From: Nemertoderma westbladi
Lineage: Eukaryota; Xenacoelomorpha; Nemertodermatida; Nemertodermatidae
Length of the DNA: 64,000 bases
Reading direction: 5' to 3'
NCBI GenBank assembly: GCA_032718475.1
Contig: JAUCBJ010002686.1
Coordinates: 36,707 to 100,706, forward strand
A program made the position numbers and the translations under genes. This document shows, piece by piece, positions 34,105 to 46,725 of the stretch. A model generated the notes under the pieces. It was not told the DNA's origin, searched no databases, and was given only the letters and a program-made list of their open reading frames with translations. How positions within the stretch are numbered: position 1 is the stretch's first letter; each line of letters begins with the position of its first letter.

Positions 34105-37100
34105 GGTTGTCTATATTTCCTAAAATACTGTGACTAACTCCCCTGACTTCTCTTTGTTGTCTAGGTTTCCTGACATCCTGTGACTAACTCCCCCGACTTC
34201 CCTATGACTAACTCCCCCGACTTCCCTATGACTAACTCCCCCGACTTCCCTATGACTATCTCCCCCAACTTCCCTGTGACTAACTCCTCCAACTTATCTT
34301 TAACGTCTAGGTTTCTTGGTTCCGAGAAGGACATCCTGTGACTAACTCCCCCGACTTCCCTATGACTAACTCCCCCAACTTTTCTTTAACGTCTAGGTTT
34401 CTTGGTTCCGAGAAGGACATCCTGTGACTAACTCCCCCGAGTTCCCTATGACTAACTTCCCCCTACTTCCCTTTGACTAACTCTCCCAACTTTTATTTAA
34501 CGTCTAGGTTTCTTGGTTCCGAGAAGGACATCCTATGACTAACTCCCCCAACTTCACTGTGACTAACTCCCCCAACTTATCTTTAACGTCTAGGTTTCCT
34601 TACATCCCGTGACTAACTCCCCCAACTTATCTTTATCATCTAGGTTTCTTGGTTCCGAGAGGGACATCCTGTGACTTCCCTCTAGTTCCCTATGACTAAC
34701 TCCCCCAACTTTTATTTAACGTCTAGGTTTCTTGGTTCCGAGAAGGACATCCTATGACTAACTCCCCCAACTTCCCTGTGACTAACTCCTCCAACTTATC
34801 TTTAACGTCTAGGTTTCTTGGTTCCGAGAAGGACATCCTGTGACTAACTCCCCCGAGTTCCCTATGACTAACTTCCCCCTACTTCCCTATGACTAACTCC
34901 CCCAACTTTTATTTAACGTCTAGGTTTCTTGGTTCCGAGAAGGACATCCTGTGACTTCCCCCTACTTCCCTATGACTAACTCCCCCAACTTTTCTTTAAC
35001 GTCTAGGTTTCTTGGTTCCGAGAAGGACATCCTATGACTAACTCCCCCAACTTCCCTGTGACTAACTCCCCCAACTTATCTTTAACGTCTAGGTTTCCTT
35101 ACATCCCGTGACTAACTCCCCCAACTTATCTTTATCATCTAGGTTTCTTGGTTCCGTGAGGGACATCCTTTGACTTCCCCCTACTTCCCTATGACTAACT
35201 CCCCCAACTTTTCTTTAACGTCTAGGTTTCTTGGTTCCGAGAAGGACATCCTGTGACTAACTCCCCCGACTTCCCTTTGACTAACTCCCCCAACTTATCT
35301 TTAACGTCTAGGTTTCCTGACATCCTGTGACTAACTCCCCCAACTTATCTTTATCATCTAGGTTTCTTGGTTCCGTGAGGGACATCCTGTGACTTCCCGC
35401 TACTTCCCTATGACTAACTCCCCCAACTTTTCTTTAACGTCTAGGTTTCTTGGTTCCGAGAAGGACATCCTGTGACTTCCCCCTACTTCCCTATGACTAA
35501 CTCCCCCAACTTTTCTTTAACGTCTAGGTTTCTTGGTTCCGAGAAGGACATCCTGTGACTAACTCCCCCGACTTCCCCGTGACTAACTCCCCCAACTTTT
35601 CTTTAACGTCTAGGTTTCTTGGTTCCGAGAAGGACATCCTGTGACTAACTCCCCCGACTTCCCTTTGACTAACTCCCCCAACTTATCTTTAACGACTAGG
35701 TTTCCTTACATCCCGTGACTAACTCCCCCAACTTATCTTTATCATCTAGGTTTCTTGGTTCCGTGAGGGACATCCTGTGACTTCCCCCTACTTCCCTATG
35801 ACTAACTCCCCCAACTTTTCTTTAACGTCTAGGTTTCTTGGTTCCGAGAAAGACATCCTGTGACTAACTCCCCCGACTTCCCTGTGACTAACTCCCCCGA
35901 CTTCCCTGTGACTATCTCCCCCAACTTCCTTGTGACTAACTCCCCCAACTTCCTTGTGACTAACTCCCCCAACTTATCTTTAACGTTTAGGTTTCTTGGT
36001 TCCGTGAGGGATATCCTGTGACTTCCCCCTACTTCCCTATGACTAACTCCCCCAACTTTTCTTTAACGTCTAGGTTTCTTGGTTCCGAGAAGGACATCCT
36101 GTGACTAACTCCCCCGACTTCCCTGTGACTAACTCCCCCAACTTATCTTTAACGTCTAGGTTTCTTGGTTCCGAGAAGGACATCCTGTGACTAACTCCCC
36201 CGACTTCCCTGTGACTAACTCCCCCGACTTCCCTGTGACTATCTCCCCCAACTTCCTTGTGACTAACTCCCCCAACTTATCTTTAACGTTTAGGTTTCTT
36301 GGTTCCGTGAGGGATATCCTGTGACTTCCCCCTACTTCCCTATGACTAACTCCCCCAACTTTTCTTTACGTCTAGGTTTCTTGGTTCCGAGAAGGACATC
36401 CTGTGACTAACTCCCCCGACTTCCCCGTGACTAACTCCCCCAACTTTTCTTTAACGTCTAGGTTTCTTGGTTCCGAGAAGGACATCCTGTGACTAACTCC
36501 CCCGACTTCCCCGTGACTAACTCCCCCAACTTTTCTTTAACGTCTAGGTTTCTTGGTTCCGAGAAGGACATCCTGTGACTAACTCCCCCGACTTCCCTGT
36601 GACTAACTCCCCCGACTTCCCTGTGACTATCTCCCCCAACTTCCTTGTGACTAACTCCCCCAACTTATCTTTAACGTTTAGGTTTCTTGGTTCCGTGAGG
36701 GATATCCTGTGACTTCCCCCTACTTCCCTATGACTAACTCCCCCAACTTTTCTTTAACGTCTAGGTTTCTTGGTTCCGAGAAGGACATCCTGTGACTAAC
36801 TCCCCCGACTTCCCTGTGACTAACTCCCCCAACTTATCTTTAACGTCTAGGTTTCTTGGTTCCGAGAAGGACATCCTGTGACTAACTCCCCCAACTTCCC
36901 TATGACTAACTCCCCCAACTTTTCTTTAACGTCTAGGTTTCTTGGTTCCGAGAAGGACATCCTATGACTAACTCCCCCGACATCCCTGTGACTAACTCCC
37001 CCAACTTATCTTGAACGTCTAGGTTTCTTGGTTCCGAGAAGGACATCCTGTGACTAACTCCCCCGACTTCCCTATGACTAACTCCCTCAACTTATCTTTA

Positions 37101-40100
37101 ACGTCTAGGTTTCTTGGTTCAGAGAGGGACATCCTGTGACTAACTCCCCCAACTGATCTTTATCGTCTAGGTTTACTGACATCTTTTGACTAACTCCCTC
37201 GACTTCCCTGTGACTAACTCCCCCAACTTATCTTTAACTTCTAGGTTTCTTGATTCCGAGAGGGACATCCCGTGACTAACTCCCCCAACTTCTCCTTGTT
37301 GTCTTGGTTTCCTTACATCCTGTGACTAACTCCCCCAACTTATATTTGTTGTCTAGGTTTCCTTACATCCCGTGACTAACTCCTCCCAACTTCTCCTTGT
37401 TGTCTAGGTTTCCTTACATCCCGTGACTAAATCCCCCCAACTTCTCCTTGTTGTCTAGGTTTCCTTACATCCCGTGACTAACTCCCCCAACTCCTCCTTG
37501 TTTTCTAGGTTTCCTGACATCCTGTGACTAACTCCCCCAACTTCTCCTTGTTGTCTAGGTTTCCTTACATCCCGTGACTAACTCCCCCAACTTATATTTG
37601 TTCTCTAGGTTTCCTTACATCCCGTGACTAACTCCCCCAACTTATATTTGTTCTCTAGGTTTCCTTACATCCCGTGACTAACTCCCCCAACTTCTCCTTG
37701 TTGTCTAGGTTTCCTGACATCCTGTGACAAACTCCCCCCAACTTATCTTTGTTGTATAGGTTTCCTTACATCCTGTGACAAACTCCCCCCAACTTATCTT
37801 TGTTGTCTAGGTTTCCTTACATCCCGTGACTAACTCCCCCAACTTCTCCTTGTTGTCTAGGTTTCCTTACATCCCGTGACTAACTCCCCCCAACTTCTCC
37901 TTGTTGTGTAGGTTTCCTTACATCACGTGACTAACTCCCCCAACTTCTCCTTGTTGTCTAGGTTTCCTTACATCCCGTGACTAACTCCCCCAACTTCACT
38001 GTGACTAACTCCTCCCAACTTCTCCTTGTTGTCTAGGTTTCCTTACATCCCGTGACTAACTCCCCCCAACTTCTCCTTGTTGTCTAGGTTTCCTTACATC
38101 CCGTGACTAACTCCCCCCAACTTCTCCTTGTTGTCTAGGTTTCCTTACATCCCGTGACTAACTCCCCCAACTTCTCCTTGTTGTCTAGGTTTCCTTACAT
38201 CCCGTGACTAACTCCCCCCAACTTCTCCTTGTTGTCTAGGTTTCCTTACATCCCGTGACTAACTCCCCCAACTTCTCCTTGTTGTCTAGGTTTCCTTACA
38301 TCCCGTGACTAACTCCCCCAACTTCTCTTTGTTGTCTAGGTTTCCTTACATCCCGTGACTAACTCCCCCAACTTCTCCTTGTTGTCTAGGTTTCCTTACA
38401 TCCCGTGACTAACTCCCCCAACTTCTCCTTGTTGTCTAGGTTTCCTTACATCCCGTGACTAACTCCCCCAACTTCTCCTTGTTGTCTAGGTTTCCTTACA
38501 TCCCGTGACTAACTCCCCCAACTTATCTTTGTTGTCTAGGTTTCCTTACATCCCGTGACTAACTCCCCCAACTTATCTTTGTTGTCTAGGTTTCCTTACA
38601 TCCCGTGACTAACTCCCCCCAACTTCTCCTTGTTGTCTAGGTTTCCTGACATCCTGTGACTAACTCCCCCAACTTCTCCTTGTTGTCTAGGTTTCCTTAC
38701 ATCCCGTGACTAACTCCCCCAACATCACTGTGACTAACTCCTCCCAACTTCTCCTTGTTGTCTAGGTTTCCTTACATCCCGTGACTAACTCCCCCCAACT
38801 TCTCCTTGTTGTCTAGGTTTCCTGACATCCTGTGACTAACTCCCCCAACTTCTCCTTGTTGTCTAGGTTTCCTTACATCCCGTGACTAACTCCCCCCAAC
38901 TTCTCCTTGTTGTCTAGGTTTCCTTACATCCCGTGACTAACTCCCCCAACTTCTCCTTGTTGTCTAGGTTTCTTACATCCTGTGACAAACTCCCCCAACT
39001 TATCTTTGTTGTCTAGGTTTCCTTACATCCCGTGACTAACTCCCCCCAACTTCTCCTTGTTGTCTAGGTTTCCTGACATCCTGTGACTAACTCCCCCAAC
39101 TTATCTTTGTTGTCTAGGTTTCTTTACATCCCGTGACTAACTCCCCCAACTTTTATTTGTTGTCTAGGTTTCTTACATCCCGTGACTAACTCCCCCAACT
39201 CCTCCTTGTTTTCTAGGTTTCCTGACATCCTGTGACTAACTCCCCCAACTTCTCCTTGTTGTCTAGGTTTCCTTACATCCCGTGACTAACTCCCCCAACT
39301 TATATTTGTTCTCTAGGTTTCCTTACATCCCGTGACTAACTCCCCCAACTTATATTTGTTCTCTAGGTTTCCTTACATCCCGTGACTAACTCCCCCAACT
39401 TCTCCTTGTTGTCTAGGTTTCCTGACATCCTGTGACAAACTCCCCCCAACTTATCTTTGTTGTATAGGTTTCCTTACATCCTGTGACAAACTCCCCCAAC
39501 TTATCTTTGTTGTCTAGGTTTCCTTAAATCCCGTGACTAACTCCCCCCAACTTCTCCTTGTTGTCTAGGTTTCCTGACATCCTGTGACTAACTCCCCCCA
39601 ACTTATCTTTGTTGTCTAGGTTTCTTGGTTCCGAGAGGGACATCCTGTGACTAACTCCCCCAACTTATCTTTGTTGTCTAGGTTTCCTGACATCCTGTGA
39701 CTAACTCCCCCCAACTTCTCCTTGTTGTCTAGGTTTCCTGACATCCTGTGACTAACTCCCCCCAACTTATCTTTGTTGTCTAGGTTTCTTGGTTCCGAGA
39801 GGGACATCCTGTGACTAACTCCCCCAACTTATCTTTGTTGTCTAGGTTTCCTTACATCCCGTGACTAACTCCCCCAACTTATCTTTGTTGTCTAGGTTTC
39901 CTTACATCCCGTGACTAACTCCCCCCAACTTCTCCTTGTTGTCTAGGTTTCCTGACATCCTGTGACTAACTCCCCCCAACTTATCTTTGTTGTCTAGGTT
40001 TCTTGGTTCCGAGAGGGACATCCTGTGACTAACTCCCCCAACTTATCTTTGTTGTCTAGGTTTCCTGACATCCTGTGACTAACTCCCCCAACTTATCTTT

Positions 40101-43100
40101 GTTGTCTAGGTTTCTTTACATCCCGTGACTAACTCCCCCAACTTTTATTTGTTGTCTAGGTTTCTTACATCCCGTGACTAACTCCCCCAACTCCTCCTTG
40201 TTTTCTAGGTTTCCTGACATCCTGTGACTAACTCCCCCAACTTCTCCTTGTTGTCTAGGTTTCCTTACATCCCGTGACTAACTCCCCCAACTTATATTTG
40301 TTCTCTAGGTTTCCTTACATCCCGTGACTAACTCCCCCAACTTATATTTGTTCTCTAGGTTTCCTTACATCCCGTGACTAACTCCCCCCAACTTCTCCTT
40401 GTTGTCTAGGTTTCCTGACATCCTGTGACTAACTCCCCCCAACTTATCTTTGTTGTCTAGGTTTCTTGGTTCCGAGAGGGACATCCTGTGACTAACTCCC
40501 CCAACTTATCTTTATCGTCTAGGTTTCTTGGTTCCGAGAGGGACATCCTGTGACTAACTCCCCCAACTTATCTTTGTTGTCTAGGTTTCCTTACATCCCG
40601 TGACTAACTCCCCCCAACTTCTCCTTGTTGTCTAGGTTTCCTTACATCCCGTGACTAACTCCCCCAACTTCTCCTTGTTGTCTAGGTTTCTTACATCCCG
40701 CGACTAACTCCCCCCAACTTCTCCTTGTTGTCTAGGTTTCCTGACATCCTGTGACTAACTCCCCCAACTTCTCCTTGTTGTCTAGGTTTCCTTACATCCC
40801 GTGACTAACTCCCCCCAACTTCTCCTTGTTGTCTAGGTTTCCTTACATCCCGTGACTAACTCCCCCAACTTCTCCTTGTTGTCTAGGTTTCTTACATCCT
40901 GTGACAAACTCCCCCAACTTATCTTTGTTGTCTAGGTTTCCTTACATCCCGTGACTAACTCCCCCCAACTTCTCCTTGTTGTCTAGGTTTCCTGACATCC
41001 TGTGACTAACTCCCCCAACTTATCTTTGTTGTCTAGGTTTCTTTACATCCCGTGACTAACTCCCCCAACTTTTATTTGTTGTCTAGGTTTCTTACATCCC
41101 GTGACTAACTCCCCCAACTCCTCCTTGTTTTCTAGGTTTCCTGACATCCTGTGACTAACTCCCCCAACTTCTCCTTGTTGTCTAGGTTTCCTTACATCCC
41201 GTGACTAACTCCCCCAACTTATATTTGTTCTCTAGGTTTCCTTACATCCCGTGACTAACTCCCCCAACTTATATTTGTTCTCTAGGTTTCCTTACATCCC
41301 GTGACTAACTCCCCCAACTTCTCCTTGTTGTCTAGGTTTCCTGACATCCTGTGACAAACTCCCCCCAACTTATCTTTGTTGTATAGGTTTCCTTACATCC
41401 TGTGACAAACTCCCCCAACTTATCTTTGTTGTCTAGGTTTCCTTACATCCCGTGACTAACTCCCCCCAACTTCTCCTTGTTGTCTAGGTTTCCTGACATC
41501 CTGTGACTAACTCCCCCCAACTTATCTTTGTTGTCTAGGTTTCTTGGTTCCGAGAGGGACATCCTGTGACTAACTCCCCCAACTTATCTTTGTTGTCTAG
41601 GTTTCCTGACATCCTGTGACTAACTCCCCCCAACTTCTCCTTGTTGTCTAGGTTTCCTGACATCCTGTGACTAACTCCCCCCAACTTATCTTTGTTGTCT
41701 AGGTTTCTTGGTTCCGAGAGGGACATCCTGTGACTAACTCCCCCAACTTATCTTTGTTGTCTAGGTTTCCTTACATCCCGTGACTAACTCCCCCAACTTA
41801 TCTTTGTTGTCTAGGTTTCCTTACATCCCGTGACTAACTCCCCCCAACTTCTCCTTGTTGTCTAGGTTTCCTGACATCCTGTGACTAACTCCCCCCAACT
41901 TATCTTTGTTGTCTAGGTTTCTTGGTTCCGAGAGGGACATCCTGTGACTAACTCCCCCAACTTATCTTTGTTGTCTAGGTTTCCTGACATCCTGTGACTA
42001 ACTCCCCCAACTTATCTTTGTTGTCTAGGTTTCTTTACATCCCGTGACTAACTCCCCCAACTTTTATTTGTTGTCTAGGTTTCTTACATCCCGTGACTAA
42101 CTCCCCCAACTCCTCCTTGTTTTCTAGGTTTCCTGACATCCTGTGACTAACTCCCCCAACTTCTCCTTGTTGTCTAGGTTTCCTTACATCCCGTGACTAA
42201 CTCCCCCAACTTATATTTGTTCTCTAGGTTTCCTTACATCCCGTGACTAACTCCCCCAACTTATATTTGTTCTCTAGGTTTCCTTACATCCCGTGACTAA
42301 CTCCCCCCAACTTCTCCTTGTTGTCTAGATTTCCTGACATCCTGTGACTAACTCCCCCCAACTTATCTTTGTTGTCTAGGTTTCTTGGTTCCGAGAGGGA
42401 CATCCTGTGACTAACTCCCCCAACTTATCTTTATCGTCTAGGTTTCTTGGTTCCGAGAGGGACATCCTGTGACTAACTCCCCCAACTTATCTTTGTTGTC
42501 TAGGTTTCCTTACATCCCGTGACTAACTCCCCCCAACTTCTCCTTGTTGTCTAGGTTTCCTTACATCCCGTGACTAACTCCCCCAACTTCTCCTTGTTGT
42601 CTAGGTTTCTTACATCCCGCGACTAACTCCCCCCAACTTCTCCTTGTTGTCTAGGTTTCCTTACATCCCGTGACTATTTCCCCCAACTTCTCCTTGTTGT
42701 CTAGGTTTCCTTACATCCCGTGACTAACTCCCCCCAACTTCTCCTTGTTGTCTAGGTTTCCTGACATCCTGTGACTAACTCCCCAAACTTATCTTTGTTG
42801 TCTAGGTTTCCTGACATCCTGTGACTAACTCCCCCAACTTATCTTTGTTGTATAGGTTTCCTTACATCCCGTGACTAACTCCCCCCAACTTCTCCTTGTT
42901 GTCTAGGTTTCCTGACATCCTGTGACTAACTCCCCCAACTTCTCCTTGTTGTCTAGGTTTCCTGACATCCTGTGACTAACTCCCCCAACTTATCTTTGTT
43001 GTATAGGTTTCCTTACATCCTGTGACTAACTCCCCCCAACTTCTCCTTGTTGTCTAGGTTTCCTGACATCCTGTGACTAACTTCCCCAACTTATCTTTGT

Positions 43101-43380
43101 TGTCTAGGTTTCCTTACATCCCGTGACTAACTCCCCCAACTTATCTTTGTTGTCTAGGTTTCCTTACATCCCGTGACTAACTCCCCCCAACTTCTCCTTG
43201 TTGTCTAGGTTTCCTGACATCCTGTGACTAACTCCCCCCAACTTATCTTTGTTGTCTAGGTTTCCTTACATCCCGTGACTAACTCCCCCCAACTTCTCCT
43301 TGTTGTCTAGGTTTCTTCCCTATGACTAACTCCCCCGACTTCCTTGCGACTAACTCCCCCAACTTATCTTTAACGTCTAG
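34105..43380 (+). repeat. Splice-acceptor-derived minisatellite, 9.3 kb
   Basis: Roughly 150-180 units of 50 or 62 nt plus longer composites. The full 62-nt unit reproduces the first 60 nt of the following exon (43381-43440) with about five differences, followed by AG. It includes 'gtttcttggttccgaga', 'ggacatcctgtgactaac' and 'tttgttgtct'. Shorter 50-nt units lose part of the exon-like segment. Each unit has CTAAC, a pyrimidine tract and CTAG|G, which is a complete 3' splice site. Higher-order duplications occur; one of 1919 bp relates 39616-39807 to 41535-41726. The final copy (branch A at 43353, AG at 43379-43380) is the functional acceptor. Confidence 0.95.
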
Positions 43381-43561
43381 GTTTCTTGGTTCCGAGAAGG
43401 ACATCCTGTGACTAACTCCCCCGACTTCCGTTTGTTGTCTCACGGCGACTCCCACGCACTGGTTATACGAGAGGCCTACCCTGAAGATTCTGGCAAAATA
43501 TCCTGTGTCATTTCCAACGCAGCCGGGGAATCTTCCTGTGTCGGCCAACTAATAGTTAAAG
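43381..43561 (+). CDS. Ig-repeat giant protein: Ig, second half (source exon of the array)
   Basis: 181-nt exon, phase 0 to 1: V-S-W-F-R-E-G-H-P-V-T-N-S-P-D-F, H-A-L-V-I-R-E-A, D-S-G-K-I-S-C-V-I-S-N-A-A-G. It completes the Ig begun in exon 33214. Its first 60 nt are the template of the upstream array. The correct acceptor is chosen because it alone gives an intact Ig reading on into the conserved H-A-L-V-I-R-E-A and D-S-G segment. Confidence 0.93.
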
Positions 43562-43744
43562 GTAATCGAACTTCAATAAAACATTACTGCGAGTTGTAGC
43601 TGTTGTGGTAATTAATTCATTTGCACAACGTCTACAGACTTGGGATATACTTTTTGGTTAAAATTTGGTATTTTTTAGTAAAATATTGGAACTTTTCCGC
43701 AATGAAGTAAATATTAATTGTGGATCATGTTAAGCGAAATCTTA

Positions 43745-44205
43745 ACATGTCTGTGTTTGCTTGTCTGTTATTGGATTGTCTCTGTTTGTTCGTCTTTCTG
43801 TCTCTGTGTGTTTGCTTGTCTGTTGTCTCTGTTTGTTTGTCTTTCTGTCTCTGTGTGTTTGCTTGTCTGTTGTCTCTGTTTGTTTGTCTTTCTGTCTCTG
43901 TGTGTTTGCTTGTCTGTTGTCTCTTTTTGTTTGTCTTTCTGTCTCTGTGTGTTTGCTTGTCTGTTGTCTCTGTTTGTTTGTCTTTCTGTTTCTGTGTGTT
44001 TGCTTGTCTGTTGTCTCTGTTTGTTTGTCTTTCTGTCTCTGTGTGTTTGCTTGTCTGTTGTCTCTGTTTGTTTGTCTTTCTGTCTCTGTGTGTTTGCTTG
44101 TCTGTTGTCTCTGTTTGTTTGTCTTTCTGTCTCTGTGTGTTTGCTTGTCTGTTGTCTCTGTTTGTTTGTCTTTCTGTCTCTGTGTGTTTCTCTGTCTGTC
44201 TATTT
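43745..44205 (+). repeat. 47-bp minisatellite
   Basis: About nine units of 47 bp containing 'tctctgtgtgtttgcttgtc' and 'tgtttgtttgtctttctg' in the intron 43562-44287. The + strand is T/G-rich and open in all three frames, giving Cys/Leu-rich artefact translations. Confidence 0.95.
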
Positions 44206-44287
44206 CATTTATTTTATTCTATTCGGCCCGGTCGGCCAATCGGCCGTACTCTACATTATTTTATATTTAACTATTTTCGATACATAG

Positions 44288-44485
44288 ATAGCGGCGCTAT
44301 TAGTGGTACCGAAGCCCCGCCCGAAGCCCCCACAATAACCCAGTCGTTAATGGATATCCATCGATCACCCGGCGCCAACGTTCGATTAGTATGTGGCTGT
44401 AAAGGTTCTCCGAAACCGCAAGTCGCCTGGTTCAAAAACCACAATAAATTAAAACACGGAACCAAATTTAAAATATACGAAGAAG
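44288..44485 (+). CDS. Ig-repeat giant protein: Ig, first half
   Basis: 198-nt phase 1-1 exon: E-A-P-T-I-T-Q-S-L, V-R-L-V-C-G-C-K-G, S-P-K-P-Q-V-A-W-F-K-N. Acceptor ATACATAG has a modest pyrimidine tract. Donor is GTTAGT. Confidence 0.88.
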
Positions 44486-44706
44486 GTTAGTATTATGAGG
44501 CACATAAGTAATATATTGTGTAATAATAATTATATTTATACAGACCTATCAAAGTATCTAAAAGCTTATTTTTGGCAGGTAATTGTTTCTATCCCATATT
44601 CCATAGTTTACATGACTTAGCTGAGATATTGTATTTTATATTTTCACTTAGTTTGTATGTAGCGAAGAGATTCCGAACGATTGATTTGTAATTATTATAT
44701 TTTCAG

Positions 44707-44826
44707 GCAAACAGCACGTCTTAATGGTAAATAACTCAAGCATCGCCGATAGTGGGGAATTTATGGCGCGATTCACAAATCCATTAGGTCAAGATGAAAC
44801 TCAGTGTTCACTTATAGTAGATGAAA
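44707..44826 (+). CDS. Ig-repeat giant protein: Ig, second half
   Basis: 120-nt phase 1-1 exon: K-Q-H-V-L-M-V-N-N, D-S-G-E-F-M-A-R-F-T-N-P-L-G (no F-strand Cys), Q-C-S-L-I-V-D-E. Donor is GTTAGT. Confidence 0.88.
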
Positions 44827-45109
44827 GTTAGTTCGCATGTCCAATCGTTTAATATTTAATATTGTTGATATTTATCTCTTGTCAGAAAGAAATATAATAG
44901 AAAGAAATTAATTATTTATATTAATAGATTAAACATCTTTTTTCCAGCTCCTATAAGGATATTTTAGCGTTCATAATATATTATTATAGTGCTTAGTGTA
45001 AGTGCATGGTGTCTGGGCTGTATATTTGGTGCGCATCTGATATCGGAAGAGCCTACTGGCCGTGATCTCAAATCATCCTAATTTATTTTCTACATTTATA
45101 ATTTTCCAG

Positions 45110-45232
45110 GCAATGTGACGGCAGTTAGTGACTCATCTAGTCAGCCACCAGTAGCAGTCCAACCACTTTCCGATGTCTCTGTTATGGAGGGAAAACCGGC
45201 AACCTTTTCATGTTTAATACAAGGCAGACCAG
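45110..45232 (+). CDS. Ig-repeat giant protein: Ig, first half (source exon of the donor array)
   Basis: 123-nt phase 1-1 exon: P-P-V-A-V-Q-P-L, P-A-T-F-S-C-L-I-Q-G-R-P. It ends CAAGGCAGACCAG|GTAAAT. That tail and donor are the template of the 35-bp array that follows. Using the first donor preserves the Ig; reading through gives a stop (TAA) four codons later. Confidence 0.9.
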
Positions 45233-46725
45233 GTAAATTGTAACACTTTGGATACACGGCAGACCAGGTAAATTGTAACACTTTGGATACAAGGCAGACA
45301 AGGTAAGTTATAACACTTTGGAAACAAGGCAGACCAGGTAAGTTGTAACACTTTGGATATAAGGCAGACTAGGTAAGTTGCGACACTTTGGATATAAGGC
45401 AGACAAGGTAAGTTGTAACACTTTGGATACAAGGCAGACAAGGTAAGTTGTAACACTTTGGATACAAGGCAGACAAGGTAAGTTGTAACACTTTGGATAT
45501 AAGGCAGACAAGGTAAGTTGTAACACTTTGGATATAAGGCAGACAAGGTAAGTTGTAACACTTTGGATATAAGGCAGACAAGGTAAGTTGTAACACTTTG
45601 GATACAAGGCAGACAAGGTAAGTTGTAACACTTTGGATATAAGGCAGACAAGGTAAGTTGTAACACTTTGGATACAAGGCAGACAAGGTAAGTTGTAACA
45701 CTTTGGATATAAGGCAGACAAGGTAAGTTGTAACACTTTGGATATAAGGCAGACAAGGTAAGTTGTAACACTTTGGATACAAGGCAGACAAGGTAAGTTG
45801 TAACACTTTGGATACAAGGCAGACAAGGTAAGTTGTAACACTTTGGATACAAGGCAGACAAGGTAAGTTGTAACACTTTGGATATAAGGCAGACTAGGTA
45901 AGTTGTAACACTTTGGATACAAGGCAGACAAGGTAAGTTGTAACACTTTGGATACAAGGCAGACAAGGTAAGTTGTAACACTTTGGATACAAGGCAGACA
46001 AGGTAAGTTGTAACACTTTGGATACAAGGCAGACAAGGTAAGTTGTAACACTTTGGATACAAGGCAGACAAGGTAAGTTGTAACACTTTGGATACAAGGC
46101 AGACAAGGTAAGTTGTAACACTTTGGATATAAGGCAGACAAGGTAAGTTGTAACACTTTGGATACAAGGCAGACAAGGTAAGTTGTAACACTTTGGATAC
46201 AAGGCAGACAAGGTAAGTTATAACACTTTGGAAACAAGGCAGACCAGGTAAGTTGTAACACTTTGGATATAAGGCAGACTAGGTAAGTTGCAACACTTTG
46301 GATACAAGGCAGACAAGGTAAGTTATAACACTTTGGAAACAAGGCATACAAGGTAAGTTGTAACACTTTGGATACAAGGCAGACAAGGTAAGTTGTAACA
46401 CGTTGGATATAAGGCAGACCAGGTAAGTTGTAACACTTTGGATACAAGGCAGACAAGGTAAGTTGTAACACTTTGGATATAAGGCAGACAAGGTAAGTTG
46501 TAACACTTTGGATACAAGGCAGACAAGGTAAGTTGTAACACTTTGGATATAAGGCAGACTAGGTAAGTTGCAACACTTTGGATACACGGCAGACAAGGTA
46601 AGTTATAACACTTTGGAAACAAGGCAGACCAGGTAAGTTGTAACACTTTGGATACAAGGCAGACAAGGTAAGTTGTAACACTTTGGGTATAAGGCAGACA
46701 AGGTAAGTTGTAACACTTTGGATTG
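45217..46725 (+). repeat. Splice-donor-derived minisatellite, 35 bp
   Basis: About 43 units of 35 bp, made of 'atacaaggcagaccag' (end of exon 45110-45232) and 'gtaagttgtaacactttgg' (first 19 nt of the intron). The common unit has 'agacaag|gtaagt', a stronger donor than the functional 'gaccag|gtaaat'. The array starts at the real exon-intron border, so its first unit is partly coding. Confidence 0.95.

Noticed and set aside
39616-41726. Two identical minus-strand 63-codon frames
   Set aside because: They are translations of the acceptor array, identical because of the 1919-nt duplication.
26455-43380. Possible CRISPR-like arrays
   Set aside because: Units are contiguous tandem repeats without unique spacers, and the genome is eukaryotic.
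43718-44490. Cys/Leu-rich membrane-like frames in three + frames
   Set aside because: They come from the 47-bp T/G-rich array; only the final part (from 44288) is a real Ig exon.
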